A stretch of 64,000 nucleotides of DNA, taken from assembly GCA_016794525.1 (NCBI GenBank), contig JAEUJY010000072.1:62001-126000 (forward strand), in the 5' to 3' direction. Positions 16,958-24,598 of the stretch are shown piece after piece. The translations under genes were made by a program, and so were the position numbers. This DNA comes from Myxococcales bacterium (GTDB lineage Bacteria > Myxococcota_A > Polyangia > Haliangiales > Haliangiaceae). How positions within the stretch are numbered: position 1 is the stretch's first letter; the number at the start of each line of letters is the position of its first letter. The notes beneath the pieces are model-generated. The model searched no databases. It was not told where the DNA came from and worked only from the letters and a program-made list of their open reading frames with translations.

Positions 16958-17254
16958 GGCCACGACTAGACCGGGTCGCCGCCGGCGTTGCACGCGCGGC
17001 GCCTGGCCAACCGCACGCGCGGGCGATCGCTGTGAGCCAGCCCACGTTCCGATTGTCCGGGCCGCGTCGGCGGCCCTGGCCTTGCACTCGATGCGGGTGT
17101 GCATGACACCCAACGCGATCAGCGGCGCCGCGGCGCCGTGGCCATCACGTGCCCGTGCGCGCGCGCGCAGCGAGCGCCTCGGCCGCCCCGGCCGCGCGGC
17201 TGACGCGATCAACCCGACGGCGGTCCCGCGGGCCGCGCCGTCTACGGAGCCTCG
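16958..17254. other. 297-base divergent intergenic region
   Basis: This is the largest gap in the window, between the divergent metalloprotease and SDR genes. I find no gene in it. It contains a 17-base inverted repeat at 17095-17111 and, just before the SDR start, a GGAG ribosome binding site (17250 region). On the metalloprotease side a TCTAGT lies seven bases before its ATG, a weaker match to the window's promoter pattern. Confidence 0.5.
17095..17111. promoter_or_regulatory. Inverted repeat, candidate operator
   Basis: GGGTGT and ACACCC flank a five-base GCATG spacer. It lies about 145 bases upstream of the SDR start and 140 upstream of the metalloprotease start. Palindromes of this size are typical operator half-sites, but no regulator gene is adjacent. 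Confidence 0.3.
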
Positions 17255-18004
17255 ATGACCAAGCATCTCATCAACAAGGTCGCCATCGTCACCGGCGCAG
17301 GGTCCGGCATCGGCCGCGCCTGCGCGCTGCAGCTCGCCGAGGCCGGCGCCGCCGTCGTCGCGTCGGACATCGACGACGCCGGCGGCGAGGCGACCGCGCG
17401 CCAGATCCGCGACCACGGCGGCCGCGCGCTCTACGTCCACGCGGACACCGCGAAGGTCGGTGACCACGAGGCCTTGGTCGCGGCCACGCTCAAGGCCTTC
17501 GACGGGCTCCACGTCGCGGTGAACAACGCCGGCATCAGCGGCCCCGCGGCCCCCGTCGGCGAGTACCCGGTCGAGGGGTGGGACCACGTCATCGCGATCA
17601 ACCTCTCGGGGGTCTTCTACGGCATGCGCGCCCAGCTCCCAGCCATGGCGCGGGCCGGCGGCAGCATCGTCAACATGGCCTCGATCCTGGGGCAGGTCGG
17701 GTTTCGCCAGGCGGCCGCGTACGTGGCTGCCAAGCACGGCATCCTCGGCCTGACCCAGACGGCGGCCCTCGAGTACGGGCCGCAAAAGATCCGCATCAAC
17801 GCCGTCGGGCCCGGGTTCATCAACACGCCGCTGCTCGACCACGGCTTGACCGCGGAGCAGCGCACGGCGCTGGCCGGCCAGCACGCCATGGGACGCCTGG
17901 GCGAAGCCAGCGAGGTCGCCGAGCTGGTGACCTGGCTGGCCTCGGACCGGGCGTCGTTCGTGACCGGCGGCTACTACGCGGTCGACGGCGGCTACCTGGC
18001 CTAG
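17255..18004 (+). CDS. Classical SDR family oxidoreductase
   Basis: A 249-residue classical short-chain dehydrogenase. It shows the cofactor motif [11 protein letters not shown] at about residues 13-23, an acidic SDID after strand 2 that favours NAD(H) over NADP(H), the NNAG motif near residue 91, the catalytic Ser in [10 protein letters not shown] near residue 141, Tyr-x-x-x-Lys in AYVAAKHG near residue 157, and the C-terminal [12 protein letters not shown]. Length and order are textbook for the 3-oxoacyl/alcohol dehydrogenase group. The substrate is not predictable. The ATG has a GGAG five bases upstream. Two hairpins follow the stop. Confidence 0.9.
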   Translation: MTKHLINKVAIVTGAGSGIGRACALQLAEAGAAVVASDIDDAGGEATARQIRDHGGRALYVHADTAKVGDHEALVAATLKAFDGLHVAVNNAGISGPAAPVGEYPVEGWDHVIAINLSGVFYGMRAQLPAMARAGGSIVNMASILGQVGFRQAAAYVAAKHGILGLTQTAALEYGPQKIRINAVGPGFINTPLLDHGLTAEQRTALAGQHAMGRLGEASEVAELVTWLASDRASFVTGGYYAVDGGYLA

Positions 18005-18005
18005 T

Positions 18006-18024
18006 GACCGCGCGCGCCGCGGTC
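18006..18024 (+). terminator. Hairpin after SDR gene (first of two)
   Basis: GACCGCG at 18006-18012 pairs with CGCGGTC at 18018-18024 across five bases. There is no T-tract, so intrinsic termination is uncertain. Confidence 0.35.
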
Positions 18025-18031
18025 GGCCCCT

Positions 18032-18049
18032 GCCGCCGAAGCCGGCGGC
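18032..18049 (+). terminator. Hairpin after SDR gene (second of two)
   Basis: GCCGCCG at 18032-18038 pairs with CGGCGGC at 18043-18049 across a four-base AAGC loop. It ends nine bases before the -10 box of the next gene. Confidence 0.35.
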
Positions 18050-18057
18050 GGGCGTGG

Positions 18058-18063
18058 TAACGT
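18058..18063 (+). promoter_or_regulatory. -10 box (TAACGT) of DUF4956 gene, leaderless-type
   Basis: TAACGT with a six-base spacer to the GTG at 18070. It supports the GTG as the start although no Shine-Dalgarno sequence is present. Confidence 0.5.
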
Positions 18064-18067
18064 CGGC

Positions 18068-18101
18068 GCGTGAAGCCAGGCGGCCAGGACCTCACGCCTG
18101 A
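18068..18101 (+). repeat. Direct repeat copy B (pairs with 15242-15275)
   Basis: A 23-base perfect match to 15242-15264 followed by 8 of 11 matches. This copy spans the start codon and first ten codons of the DUF4956 gene. The two copies are in the same orientation and flank the metalloprotease and SDR genes. Confidence 0.8.
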
Positions 18102-18762
18102 ACATGGCATCGACGCGCTGCTCAACGGGTGGCGCGCCTTCGGCGAAGGCTGGGTGCTGCTCGACATGCTGGTCGTGCTGGTGCTCGCGCTCGTGCTCGG
18201 CGCGGTGATCGCGTACCACCCCGCGACCCGCCGCCGGATGTCGAGCCTCGAGCACTTCGAGCAGCCCAAGACGTTCCTCACCTACTCGATGGTCGCGGCC
18301 ATCGTGGCGCTGATCGTCGAGGTACAGCCGGCGATGGCGTTCGTGATCTTCGGCATCGGCGGCCTGCTGCGGTTCCGCACGATGGTCGGCGACGCCAAGG
18401 ACACCGGGCGCGTGATCATGGTGACGGTCATCGGCCTGTGCTGCGGGCTCAAGATCTACATCGTCGCGATCCCGGCGACGGTCATCGGCTGGGTGCTGGT
18501 GTGGATCCTCGAGCGCGAGCGCGCCGGCATCGTCAAGGTGTCGGGCGTGGCCGAGGCGGTGGTCCACCAGTCGGTGAAGGCCTACCGCGAGGCGATCATC
18601 CGCATGGGCTGCGGCATCATCGGCGAGCAGAACAAGTTCGTGCGCCGCGAGTTCCTGTTCGTGGTCAAGGCGCCGCCGGCGCTGGCGCGCGAGACGCTGC
18701 AGGCCGAGCTCGACGGGCTGCCCGCCGAGCTGCGCGGCGTCGTCGACTTCGAGCAGCTGTGA
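18070..18762 (+). CDS. DUF4956 membrane protein
   Basis: A 230-residue inner-membrane protein of the DUF4956 family. Hydrophobic helices lie at about residues 28-47 (LLDMLVVLVLALVLGAVIAY), 70-100 and 110-145. The family signature IFGIGGLLRFRTMVGDAKDT falls between the second and third helix. A cytoplasmic C-terminal domain ends ELRGVVDFEQL. In other bacteria DUF4956 genes often sit near polyphosphate-polymerase (VTC-like) or spore-coat genes; none is adjacent here, though a PPK2 lies 17 kb away. Function unknown. The GTG start is fixed by the TAACGT box. Confidence 0.8.
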   Translation: MKPGGQDLTPEHGIDALLNGWRAFGEGWVLLDMLVVLVLALVLGAVIAYHPATRRRMSSLEHFEQPKTFLTYSMVAAIVALIVEVQPAMAFVIFGIGGLLRFRTMVGDAKDTGRVIMVTVIGLCCGLKIYIVAIPATVIGWVLVWILERERAGIVKVSGVAEAVVHQSVKAYREAIIRMGCGIIGEQNKFVRREFLFVVKAPPALARETLQAELDGLPAELRGVVDFEQL

Positions 18763-18783
18763 GCTGACCGATCGCGGCGCGGC

Positions 18784-19506
18784 TCAGGTCGGCCGGGTGG
18801 CCTGGGCGGCGGCGGCGAGCTCGGCCTCGTCGGCGAAGACCTCCTCGACCGCTTCGTGGTCGACCAGCAGCTCGAGCAGCGCGGCGCCGACCGCGGGCGC
18901 CACGACGCCGCCCTGGTCGTGGGCCTCGAGCACCGCGGCGATCCGGCGCAGCGGCATCGCGCCGTCGGTGGTGTCGAGGCTCTCCGAGGCCCGCAGGCTG
19001 TCGACCAGCGCGGCCGCCCACTGCTCGTGCCGCGGGCTGATGGTCGGCTTCGCGCCGCCCTTGCGCTTGAGCGGCATCGCGCCGCCGCCCATCGGGATCG
19101 CCGGCGGCGGCGGCGGCGGGTGCACGTCCTCGGCGGCGGCCAGCGCCAGCTGCAGCGCGGCGACCTCGTCGTCCAGCAACGGCGCGTCCTCGGTCGCGGC
19201 GGCGCGCCACTCGTCGAGCAGCGTCGCCAGCGAGCGCGACAGGTCGATGACCTCGGTGGCGGGCAGCGTGTAGCGGCGTGCCTTCAGCCCGGTGCGGCGG
19301 CCGGGGGGCGCGAGGTCGACCTCGATCACCGTGAGCGCCGCGCCCAGCGCGCGCTGCACCGCCGCGACGTCGGCGGCGGCCGCGTCGCCGAGGCTCACCC
19401 ACGCGAGGCCGTTGCGCTCGGCGGGGCCGTCGCTGCCGGGGCGAACGCGGCCCAGCGCGGCGATCAGCTGGGCTTCCGGGACGCCTCCGATGAGGGCGAG
19501 CTTCAT
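18784..19506 (-). CDS. Hypothetical protein (240 aa)
   Basis: A 240-residue protein of unknown family. The N-terminal 80 residues (MKLALIGGVPEAQLIAALGR) form a small alpha/beta unit. A proline hexamer linker (HPPPPPPAIPMGGG) near residue 130 leads to a Lys-rich KRKGGAK and then a helical acidic C-terminal domain. There is no signal peptide. The linker and basic patch recall adaptor proteins but give no function. It is tail to tail with the DUF4956 gene. Confidence 0.55.
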   Translation of the reverse strand: MKLALIGGVPEAQLIAALGRVRPGSDGPAERNGLAWVSLGDAAAADVAAVQRALGAALTVIEVDLAPPGRRTGLKARRYTLPATEVIDLSRSLATLLDEWRAAATEDAPLLDDEVAALQLALAAAEDVHPPPPPPAIPMGGGAMPLKRKGGAKPTISPRHEQWAAALVDSLRASESLDTTDGAMPLRRIAAVLEAHDQGGVVAPAVGAALLELLVDHEAVEEVFADEAELAAAAQATRPT

Positions 19507-19557
19507 GGGCCGTTGGTACAGCGAAACCGGCGCCAGCGGCAGCTCACGCGCCGGGTA

Positions 19558-20118
19558 TCACGGTGCCGGCGGGCGGGGCGGCCGGACGCGGGCGAGCACG
19601 GCCTGGGCGCGCCGCGCCACCGAGCCGTGGACCTCGAGGACCTCGACGTCGGCCCCGAGCTCACCCTCGACCAGGAGCGCCCGCAGGCGCGCGTCGACGC
19701 GGCGCCGCCAGGCGGGGTGATCGTCCTGCCCGGCGGCGGCGATGCGGTCGGGCGCCTCGATCGGCACGAAGACGATCAGGTCGAGCGTCTCGACGGCGGC
19801 GCGGACCCGCGGCAGCCAGGCGTCGTCGTCATCGTCGTCGTCGGCCTCGTCGTGCTCGGTCAGGTAGGCGAGCAGGTCGACCGGGCTGCGATCGAAGAGC
19901 GCGCGGGGCGCGGCCTCGGCGAGGCTCGCCAGCGCGTGGCCGAGCTGGGCCTCGAAGTCCTCGCGCGTCGGCGGGTCGGCGAACTCGTGGCCGTCCTCGG
20001 CCATCGCGACGTAGGGCTCGTCGACGGTGGCGTAGCCGGGCAGGGCCGCCGCCAGCTCGTCGACCAGCGCCGACTTGCCGACACGATGAGAGCCCGCGAT
20101 CGCGATGCGCACCGACAC
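19558..20118 (-). CDS. NadR/AAA_28-like P-loop NTPase
   Basis: A 186-residue P-loop protein. Walker A GSHRVGKSALVDELA lies near residues 8-22, EPYVAMAEDG near 40, and FDRSPVDLLAYL near 75, matching the NadR C-terminal kinase/AAA_28 layout (a small-molecule kinase or NTPase of unknown substrate). A run of seven Asp follows at about residue 95, then LDLIVFVPIEAP. Two in-frame GTG codons, at 20118 and 20112, are both possible starts; longer readings run into the divergent promoter region and have atypical sequence. Confidence 0.7.
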   Translation of the reverse strand: MSVRIAIAGSHRVGKSALVDELAAALPGYATVDEPYVAMAEDGHEFADPPTREDFEAQLGHALASLAEAAPRALFDRSPVDLLAYLTEHDEADDDDDDDAWLPRVRAAVETLDLIVFVPIEAPDRIAAAGQDDHPAWRRRVDARLRALLVEGELGADVEVLEVHGSVARRAQAVLARVRPPRPPAP

Positions 20119-20170
20119 GCGCGTACCTGATCCCACGGCGCGTCGCAAGCGGCCGCCCGTCGCGCGTGAA

Positions 20171-20210
20171 AGTTCGGGCGGCCGCGTCACACTTCGGGCG
20201 GCGGCGACTC
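20171..20210 (+). promoter_or_regulatory. Two 20-bp direct repeats upstream of lipoprotein gene
   Basis: Two tandem 20-base units (both with core TTCGGGCGGC) match at 16 of 20 positions. They end ten bases before the ATG at 20220. A 20-base period is about two helical turns, as for tandem activator or repressor sites. Confidence 0.4.
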
Positions 20211-20219
20211 TGTCACCTC

Positions 20220-21455
20220 ATGCGAGCCGCGCGCGTGTGCTGGTGTCTGTCCTCGTTGCTGATCGTCGCCAGCGGGTGCGGGGGCGCCGATGGCGGCGAC
20301 GCCGTCGACGCCGCGCCCGACGGGACCACCGCGCCCGACGCCCCGGCGGAGATCGACGCGCCGGCCTGCACGCCGGTGGCCCCGACGACCACCGTGCTGG
20401 CGGCCACCGACCCGATGGCGCCGAGCCTGACGTCGCTGGTGACGCTGACCTCGACCGGCGAGGTCGCGGTGGTCGGCTACGACGGCGCCAACGGCGAGGC
20501 CGTGCGCTGGTGGAACGGCAGCCAGTGGATGACCAGCCCGGTCTTCGGCAACACCAACGGCGGCTTCGGGCGGATGGCGCTGGGCGAGCTGGCCGGGCGC
20601 GCGGTGGTGTTCGCCAACGTCAGCGATCAATCCAGCGACAGCGACAAGCTGCGCTACTGGAGCCAGCTGGCCAGCGGCGCGTTCGCGACCGGGCAGCGCA
20701 TCGCGAACGTCGCCTCGGCCGAGGTGCGCGCGACGCGCTACGACCCCGCGACGCAGGTGCTGGCGGCGGCCGGCGGCGATCAGTCGCACACGCTGGAGAG
20801 CTACGAGCGCAACGCGGCCGGCACCTGGACCGTCGCGCAGGTCGCGTTCCGCGGCACGGCCGGGTCGGTCTACGCCGCCGGCGTCGGCGTGCTCGCCGAC
20901 GGCACCGCGGCGATCGCTGGCACCGGCACCGGCGGCTTCGCGCTGTACCGGCGCACCGGCCAGCAGTGGGGCCTGTACCGGACGCTGGTGAGCGGCGACG
21001 TGTTCGACGCGCAGCTCGCGTTCCCGCCGGTCGGCGCCACCGGCACCGCGGCGGTGGCGATCTACAGCGATCCGCAGACCAACCACCCGCGCGGGCTGTT
21101 CGTCGATCTCGCCACCGGCCAGCCGAGCGGCGCCGGCGATCTGATCCCGCAGTCGATCAACCTGTCGGGGGTCGACGCGTCGATCGTCTTCGAGCCGGGC
21201 ACCAACCGCGGCAAGATCTTGCTGGTCGACGACAACTTCAACGCGCCGCGCGCCTGGATCGTCGGCTTCGAGGGCACCGCGTTCACCGCGGCCCAGGAGC
21301 TGCGTCCCGACCGCGTCTTCGAGACCTTTCCGCGCCTGATCTACCACCCGTGCGCCGGCTACGAGATCCTGCACGTGTCGCGCGCGCCGACCGACGCCGC
21401 CGGCACGGCGCCGCTGCTGCTGGAGCCGCTGGCGACGTTCGCGCCCGGGCTGTGA
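20220..21455 (+). CDS. Lipoprotein, beta-propeller-like, unknown function
   Basis: A 411-residue predicted lipoprotein (MRAARVCWCLSSLLIVASGC; lipid Cys near residue 20) with an Asp/Ala/Pro linker to about residue 50. The globular part has repeated beta-strand units such as LTSTGEVAVVGYDG, AVRWWNGSQW, ALYRRTGQQWGLYRTL and LRYWSQLAS, similar to secreted propeller proteins of myxobacteria. No enzymatic motif is visible. The gene is preceded by two 20-bp direct repeats and is divergent from the NTPase gene. The start is clear from the signal peptide. Confidence 0.7.
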   Translation: MRAARVCWCLSSLLIVASGCGGADGGDAVDAAPDGTTAPDAPAEIDAPACTPVAPTTTVLAATDPMAPSLTSLVTLTSTGEVAVVGYDGANGEAVRWWNGSQWMTSPVFGNTNGGFGRMALGELAGRAVVFANVSDQSSDSDKLRYWSQLASGAFATGQRIANVASAEVRATRYDPATQVLAAAGGDQSHTLESYERNAAGTWTVAQVAFRGTAGSVYAAGVGVLADGTAAIAGTGTGGFALYRRTGQQWGLYRTLVSGDVFDAQLAFPPVGATGTAAVAIYSDPQTNHPRGLFVDLATGQPSGAGDLIPQSINLSGVDASIVFEPGTNRGKILLVDDNFNAPRAWIVGFEGTAFTAAQELRPDRVFETFPRLIYHPCAGYEILHVSRAPTDAAGTAPLLLEPLATFAPGL

Positions 21456-21464
21456 GGCCGCGCC

Positions 21465-22778
21465 TCAGGCCGACAGCGCGGCGCGGGCGACCGCGATCGC
21501 CTCGTCGGCCGGCAGCAGCGCGTCCCAGCCCGGGTAGCTGACGATCAGCGGCAGGCCGCGGTGGCGCAGCGCCGCGACGTGGGCGCAGGCCGGCGCGACG
21601 GCGGCGCGATCGAGCTGGGCCCAGGCGATGGCGGTGTAGACGTGGGGCAGCGAGTCGCCCGAGACGTCCTGGGTGACCAGCCACGCCGACCAGTCCCGCG
21701 CGCACGCGACGAGGCGGTCGGCGTCGACGCGATCGCGCACGCCGGGTGCGGCCAGCGCGGTGGCCGCGGCGCGCAGCTGGCGGATCGCGGTGGCGTGGCG
21801 GCCCCAGTCGCTGACGGCACCGCCGGCGGTGACCTCGCGCAGCGTCGCGACGTAGCCCGCGGCGAGCTCGAGCAGGCGCGCCGCGGCCGGCGCCCGCACC
21901 GCGGCCGGCGCCCGCGGCGACGTCGCGATCTCGGCGACCGCCTCGGCCATCGTGGCGCCGGCGATCAGCGCGGCCAGCGGCGCGTCGGGCGTGACGCCGT
22001 CGGGCAGCGGGCCCTCGAGCCACCAGCGCGCCTCGTACAGGCCCGCCCACTCGGCCTCGGGCTCGGTGCCGACCGCCCAGCGCAGGAAGCGCGCGTGCAG
22101 CGCGGGGCGGGCGGCGGGCGGCGCGGCCCGGGTCGCCCGGATCGTGTCGACCTGCTCCTCGTGGTTGAAGTACGCCGGCCGGCGCGCGTCGCGATCGGCG
22201 AGCAGCGCCTCCGCGGCCGCCGCGTCGCCGGCGACCAGGTAGGTGCGCGCCAGCTCGAGCGTCGGGTCGAGGTCGCCGTACGCGAGGTCGAGCTCCTCGT
22301 AGGCGCCGTCGTCGAGGTCGGCCTGGTAGCCCGCGTGCAACGCCGCCAGCGCCGCGGCGCGCGCGTCCGCGGGCAGCTCGCCGATCGCCACCTTGGCCAC
22401 CGCCAGGCGCGCCCGCGTCGTGGCGTCCGCGTCGGCCAGCAGCCGGGTCAGCGCGTCGCGGGCGCCGGCGCGCCACGGCGCCTGCGCGGCCGCGGGGATC
22501 GTGGCCAGCGCCGCGTCGAACAGCGCGGCGTCGAACCCGCCGTCGCCCCACGCCCGCGCGATCGCGCCGCGGCGCAGCCACTCGCCGCGCACGGCGTGCA
22601 GGCCCTTGCCGGCGGCGCGCAGCGCGTCCTCGAAGCCGGCCAGCGCGGCGTCGTCGAGGAGCGGCGCGAGCCCCCAGGCGTCGTCGAACAGCTTGGCCCG
22701 CACGCGCGCGCGCAGCGCGTCGAGCGTGATCACCCCGCCGCGCAACGCCACCGCCAGCAACGCGGCCGGCGCGGTCAA
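21465..22778 (-). CDS. Hypothetical protein (437 aa), TTG start coupled to a small upstream ORF
   Basis: A large Ala/Leu-rich helical protein of unknown family. It contains VITLDALRARVRAKLFDDAW near the N-terminus and YGDLDPTLELARTYLVAGD in a TPR-like middle section. I propose the TTG at 22778 as start because GGAG stands five bases upstream. The longer ATG at 22826 would start inside a TACCGT box that looks like a promoter for the small ORF at 22775-22810. The stop of that ORF overlaps the TTG (TTGA). If the ATG is right, the protein has 16 more residues. Confidence 0.6.
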   Translation of the reverse strand: MTAPAALLAVALRGGVITLDALRARVRAKLFDDAWGLAPLLDDAALAGFEDALRAAGKGLHAVRGEWLRRGAIARAWGDGGFDAALFDAALATIPAAAQAPWRAGARDALTRLLADADATTRARLAVAKVAIGELPADARAAALAALHAGYQADLDDGAYEELDLAYGDLDPTLELARTYLVAGDAAAAEALLADRDARRPAYFNHEEQVDTIRATRAAPPAARPALHARFLRWAVGTEPEAEWAGLYEARWWLEGPLPDGVTPDAPLAALIAGATMAEAVAEIATSPRAPAAVRAPAAARLLELAAGYVATLREVTAGGAVSDWGRHATAIRQLRAAATALAAPGVRDRVDADRLVACARDWSAWLVTQDVSGDSLPHVYTAIAWAQLDRAAVAPACAHVAALRHRGLPLIVSYPGWDALLPADEAIAVARAALSA

Positions 22779-22810
22779 GCGATCTCCGATGCCGACGGCA
22801 CGTGGCGCAT
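22775..22810 (-). CDS. Possible 11-residue leader peptide (uORF)
   Basis: ATG six bases downstream of TACCGT opens the frame MRHVPSASEIA and stops at a TGA that overlaps the TTG start of the following gene. The GGAG used by the TTG lies inside this frame. This is the layout expected for a leaderless leader peptide coupled to the main gene. It is too short for composition to prove coding. Confidence 0.3.
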   Translation of the reverse strand: MRHVPSASEIA

Positions 22811-22816
22811 GGGGCG

Positions 22817-22822
22817 ACGGTA
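22817..22822 (-). promoter_or_regulatory. -10 box (TACCGT) of the upstream ORF
   Basis: TACCGT six bases before the ATG at 22810, the same geometry as at the other leaderless-type starts. It falls inside the longer reading of the main gene. Confidence 0.4.
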
Positions 22823-22955
22823 GCATCGGCGCCTCGCGGGGGCGTCGCTCGTCAGCCAGCCGCGGCGTCTCGTCGCGGCCTCGCCGTGATCTTCTGGCGA
22901 CGGCGGGCGCCGCGCCGCGGTCCCCTCGCGTACGATGGTGGGAGCGTCAACAACC

Positions 22956-22962
22956 GGAGGAG
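22956..22962 (+). promoter_or_regulatory. Shine-Dalgarno of the Tudor-like gene
   Basis: GGAGGAG six bases before the ATG at 22969. Upstream, TACGAT at 22931-22936 would give a leader of about 26 bases, the ordinary leadered arrangement. Confidence 0.65.
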
Positions 22963-22968
22963 CGACGC

Positions 22969-23703
22969 ATGGTCCAGATCGCAGAGCAGGTCGCCGCCCA
23001 GCACTGGGACGGCAAGTGGTACCTCGGCCGGATCGCCTCGATCGAAGGCGCGACCTGCACGGTGCGCTTCGGCGATGGCCAGGCGGCGACGCCGCGGCTC
23101 GACGAGGTTCGTCGCCTCGCCCGCGCCGGCGAGGTCCGGCCCGGCGCCGACGTCTACGTGCTGTTCGAAGGCGACTCGGGCTTCTACCCGGCGCAGGTGG
23201 TCAGCGTCGACGGCGACCAGGTGGTCGCGGCCTGGGCCGACGGCTCCGGCGAGGTGACCGTCGCGGTGGGCCAGGTGGTGGCCGACACCCGCGGCATGGG
23301 GCAGGAGGCCGAGGCGGCGCCGTCGAACCCGACGCTCTACCTCCGCGGCCAGCGCCTCGGCGAGTACGAGGCCGGCGGCAAGGTCTGGCTGTACGAGGAC
23401 GGCCTCCTGCGCAACGTCGGCTCGATCGAGGACAACGGCGAGGTCTGGGCCGCCAGCGCGTGCGTCGGGCAGATCGACGGCGCCGGCAAGGTCTGGGTCG
23501 GGACCAGCGAGCAGGGCGAGGTGACCGCCGAGGGCCAGGTGTGGCGCAACGACGACGGGCTGATCCACCAGGTCGGCGAGATCGACGAGCAAGGCGGCGT
23601 GTGGCTGGGCGGCGAGCACATCGGCGAAGCCCCCGGGGTGCCGCGGGCCCACGCCGCCTCGATCTACTTCTTCCACTTCCTCGCCTGGCACCCGGCGGCC
23701 TAG
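22969..23703 (+). CDS. Tudor-like/repeat protein of unknown function
   Basis: A 244-residue soluble protein. The first half carries two Tudor/agenet-like SH3 barrels: residues 1-50 (AAQHWDGKWYLGRIASIEGA) and 58-105 (VYVLFEGDSGFYPAQVVSV), each ending in an acidic 'V-FGDG' or 'WADGSG' strand. The second half is a short beta-repeat unit ending 'G.VW' (GGKVWLYEDG, NGEVWAASAC, AGKVWVGTS, EGQVWRNDDG, QGGVWLGGEH), about 20 residues per unit. Tudor-like domains usually bind modified protein or nucleic acid tails; the target here is unknown. Start fixed by the strong Shine-Dalgarno. Confidence 0.7.
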   Translation: MVQIAEQVAAQHWDGKWYLGRIASIEGATCTVRFGDGQAATPRLDEVRRLARAGEVRPGADVYVLFEGDSGFYPAQVVSVDGDQVVAAWADGSGEVTVAVGQVVADTRGMGQEAEAAPSNPTLYLRGQRLGEYEAGGKVWLYEDGLLRNVGSIEDNGEVWAASACVGQIDGAGKVWVGTSEQGEVTAEGQVWRNDDGLIHQVGEIDEQGGVWLGGEHIGEAPGVPRAHAASIYFFHFLAWHPAA

Positions 23704-23750
23704 CAGCTCGCACCGCGTCGCCCCGGAGCGTGGCTAGCCGGCCGCGCGGC

Positions 23751-23990
23751 TCACTCGGCGCCGCACGCGTCGGGCGTGCGGTTCTCCTCGGGGCACTCCT
23801 CGAGCGGCACCATGCTGCTCATGGTCTCGTCGGCCGACGCGATCGTGCAGCAGATCAGCTCGGGGTCGGTCGCCGCGGGCTCGGCCGGGGCGGGCTCGGC
23901 TGGGGCGGCCGGGGCAGGGGTCGACTTGCCGCCGCACGCGGCGAGGGCGAGGGTGGCAGCGAGGCTCAGGGCGGTGACGATCTTGGGCAT
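23751..23990 (-). CDS. Small lipoprotein (79 aa)
   Basis: A 79-residue predicted lipoprotein. MPKIVTALSLAATLALAACG is a complete signal peptide with lipobox (lipid Cys19). An Ala/Pro/Glu linker follows, then a tail with four cysteines (ICC..., EECPEEN, DACG) that may form two disulfides. Similar tiny Cys-rich lipoproteins are common in myxobacteria; function unknown. It is divergent from the gene at 24055. Confidence 0.65.
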   Translation of the reverse strand: MPKIVTALSLAATLALAACGGKSTPAPAAPAEPAPAEPAATDPELICCTIASADETMSSMVPLEECPEENRTPDACGAE

Positions 23991-24042
23991 CACGACGATC
24001 GAGCCACAGGCGGTCGTGCGGCACAAGACCGACCCGCGCTGC

Positions 24043-24048
24043 TATCGT
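24043..24048 (+). promoter_or_regulatory. -10 box (TATCGT), leaderless-type
   Basis: TATCGT with a six-base spacer to the ATG at 24055. No Shine-Dalgarno sequence is present. Confidence 0.5.
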
Positions 24049-24054
24049 CCGGGC

Positions 24055-24522
24055 ATGGCGGCGGACAGCAGCCCGCGCTTCGACCAGGTGGTCGGGCGCA
24101 CCGCGGAGGTCGAGCACGCGTACGCCGCGCTGACCGAGCGCGGCTGGAAGATCGACACCGAAGAGTCGAACCTGCTGCAGGGGTTCTCGCGGACGTGGCG
24201 CGATCACGGCGTCAAGCTCTGGGTCTTCCTCGAGGACTACGCCTGCGCGCCGCCGAGCGGCGAGGTCGGCACGATCGCCAGCGTCACCTTCTACCGCTTC
24301 GATCCGGCGACGATGCCGACGACGACGATGGCCGAGGCGCTGACCGGCCCCGACGACGAGCCGCGCGACGCGTCCTGGTACGACGACTGGCAGTGGTTGC
24401 TCGACCACGGCGACCCGCAGTACGCGACCTTCGACGCGCTGACCGCGGTGGCGCCGGCCGACGTCCCGCCCGCGCTGTGCGCCGAGGCGTGGCGCGATCT
24501 GGCGGTCGCCTTCCCCGAGTGA
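24055..24522 (+). CDS. Hypothetical protein (155 aa)
   Basis: A 155-residue acidic soluble protein, family not recognised. It is rich in aromatic residues: GWKIDTEESNLLQGFSRTWR, VKLWVFLEDYACAPP and SWYDDWQWLLDHGDP. There is no signal peptide or metal motif. The start is supported by the TATCGT box. It is co-directional with the gene at 24599 across a 76-base gap that has its own promoter-like TACGCT. Confidence 0.6.
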   Translation: MAADSSPRFDQVVGRTAEVEHAYAALTERGWKIDTEESNLLQGFSRTWRDHGVKLWVFLEDYACAPPSGEVGTIASVTFYRFDPATMPTTTMAEALTGPDDEPRDASWYDDWQWLLDHGDPQYATFDALTAVAPADVPPALCAEAWRDLAVAFPE

Positions 24523-24598
24523 GCGGCGCGGCGGCGCCCTGCCACCGATTGCCGCGCGGCGTCCGCGACCGCGCGCTACGCTCGGGCATCGGAGCACC

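Noticed and set aside
15278-17884. 868-residue open frame extending the metalloprotease upstream
   Set aside because: The first 300 codons lie antisense to the well-supported SDR gene and have atypical composition. The signal peptide starts at 16957.
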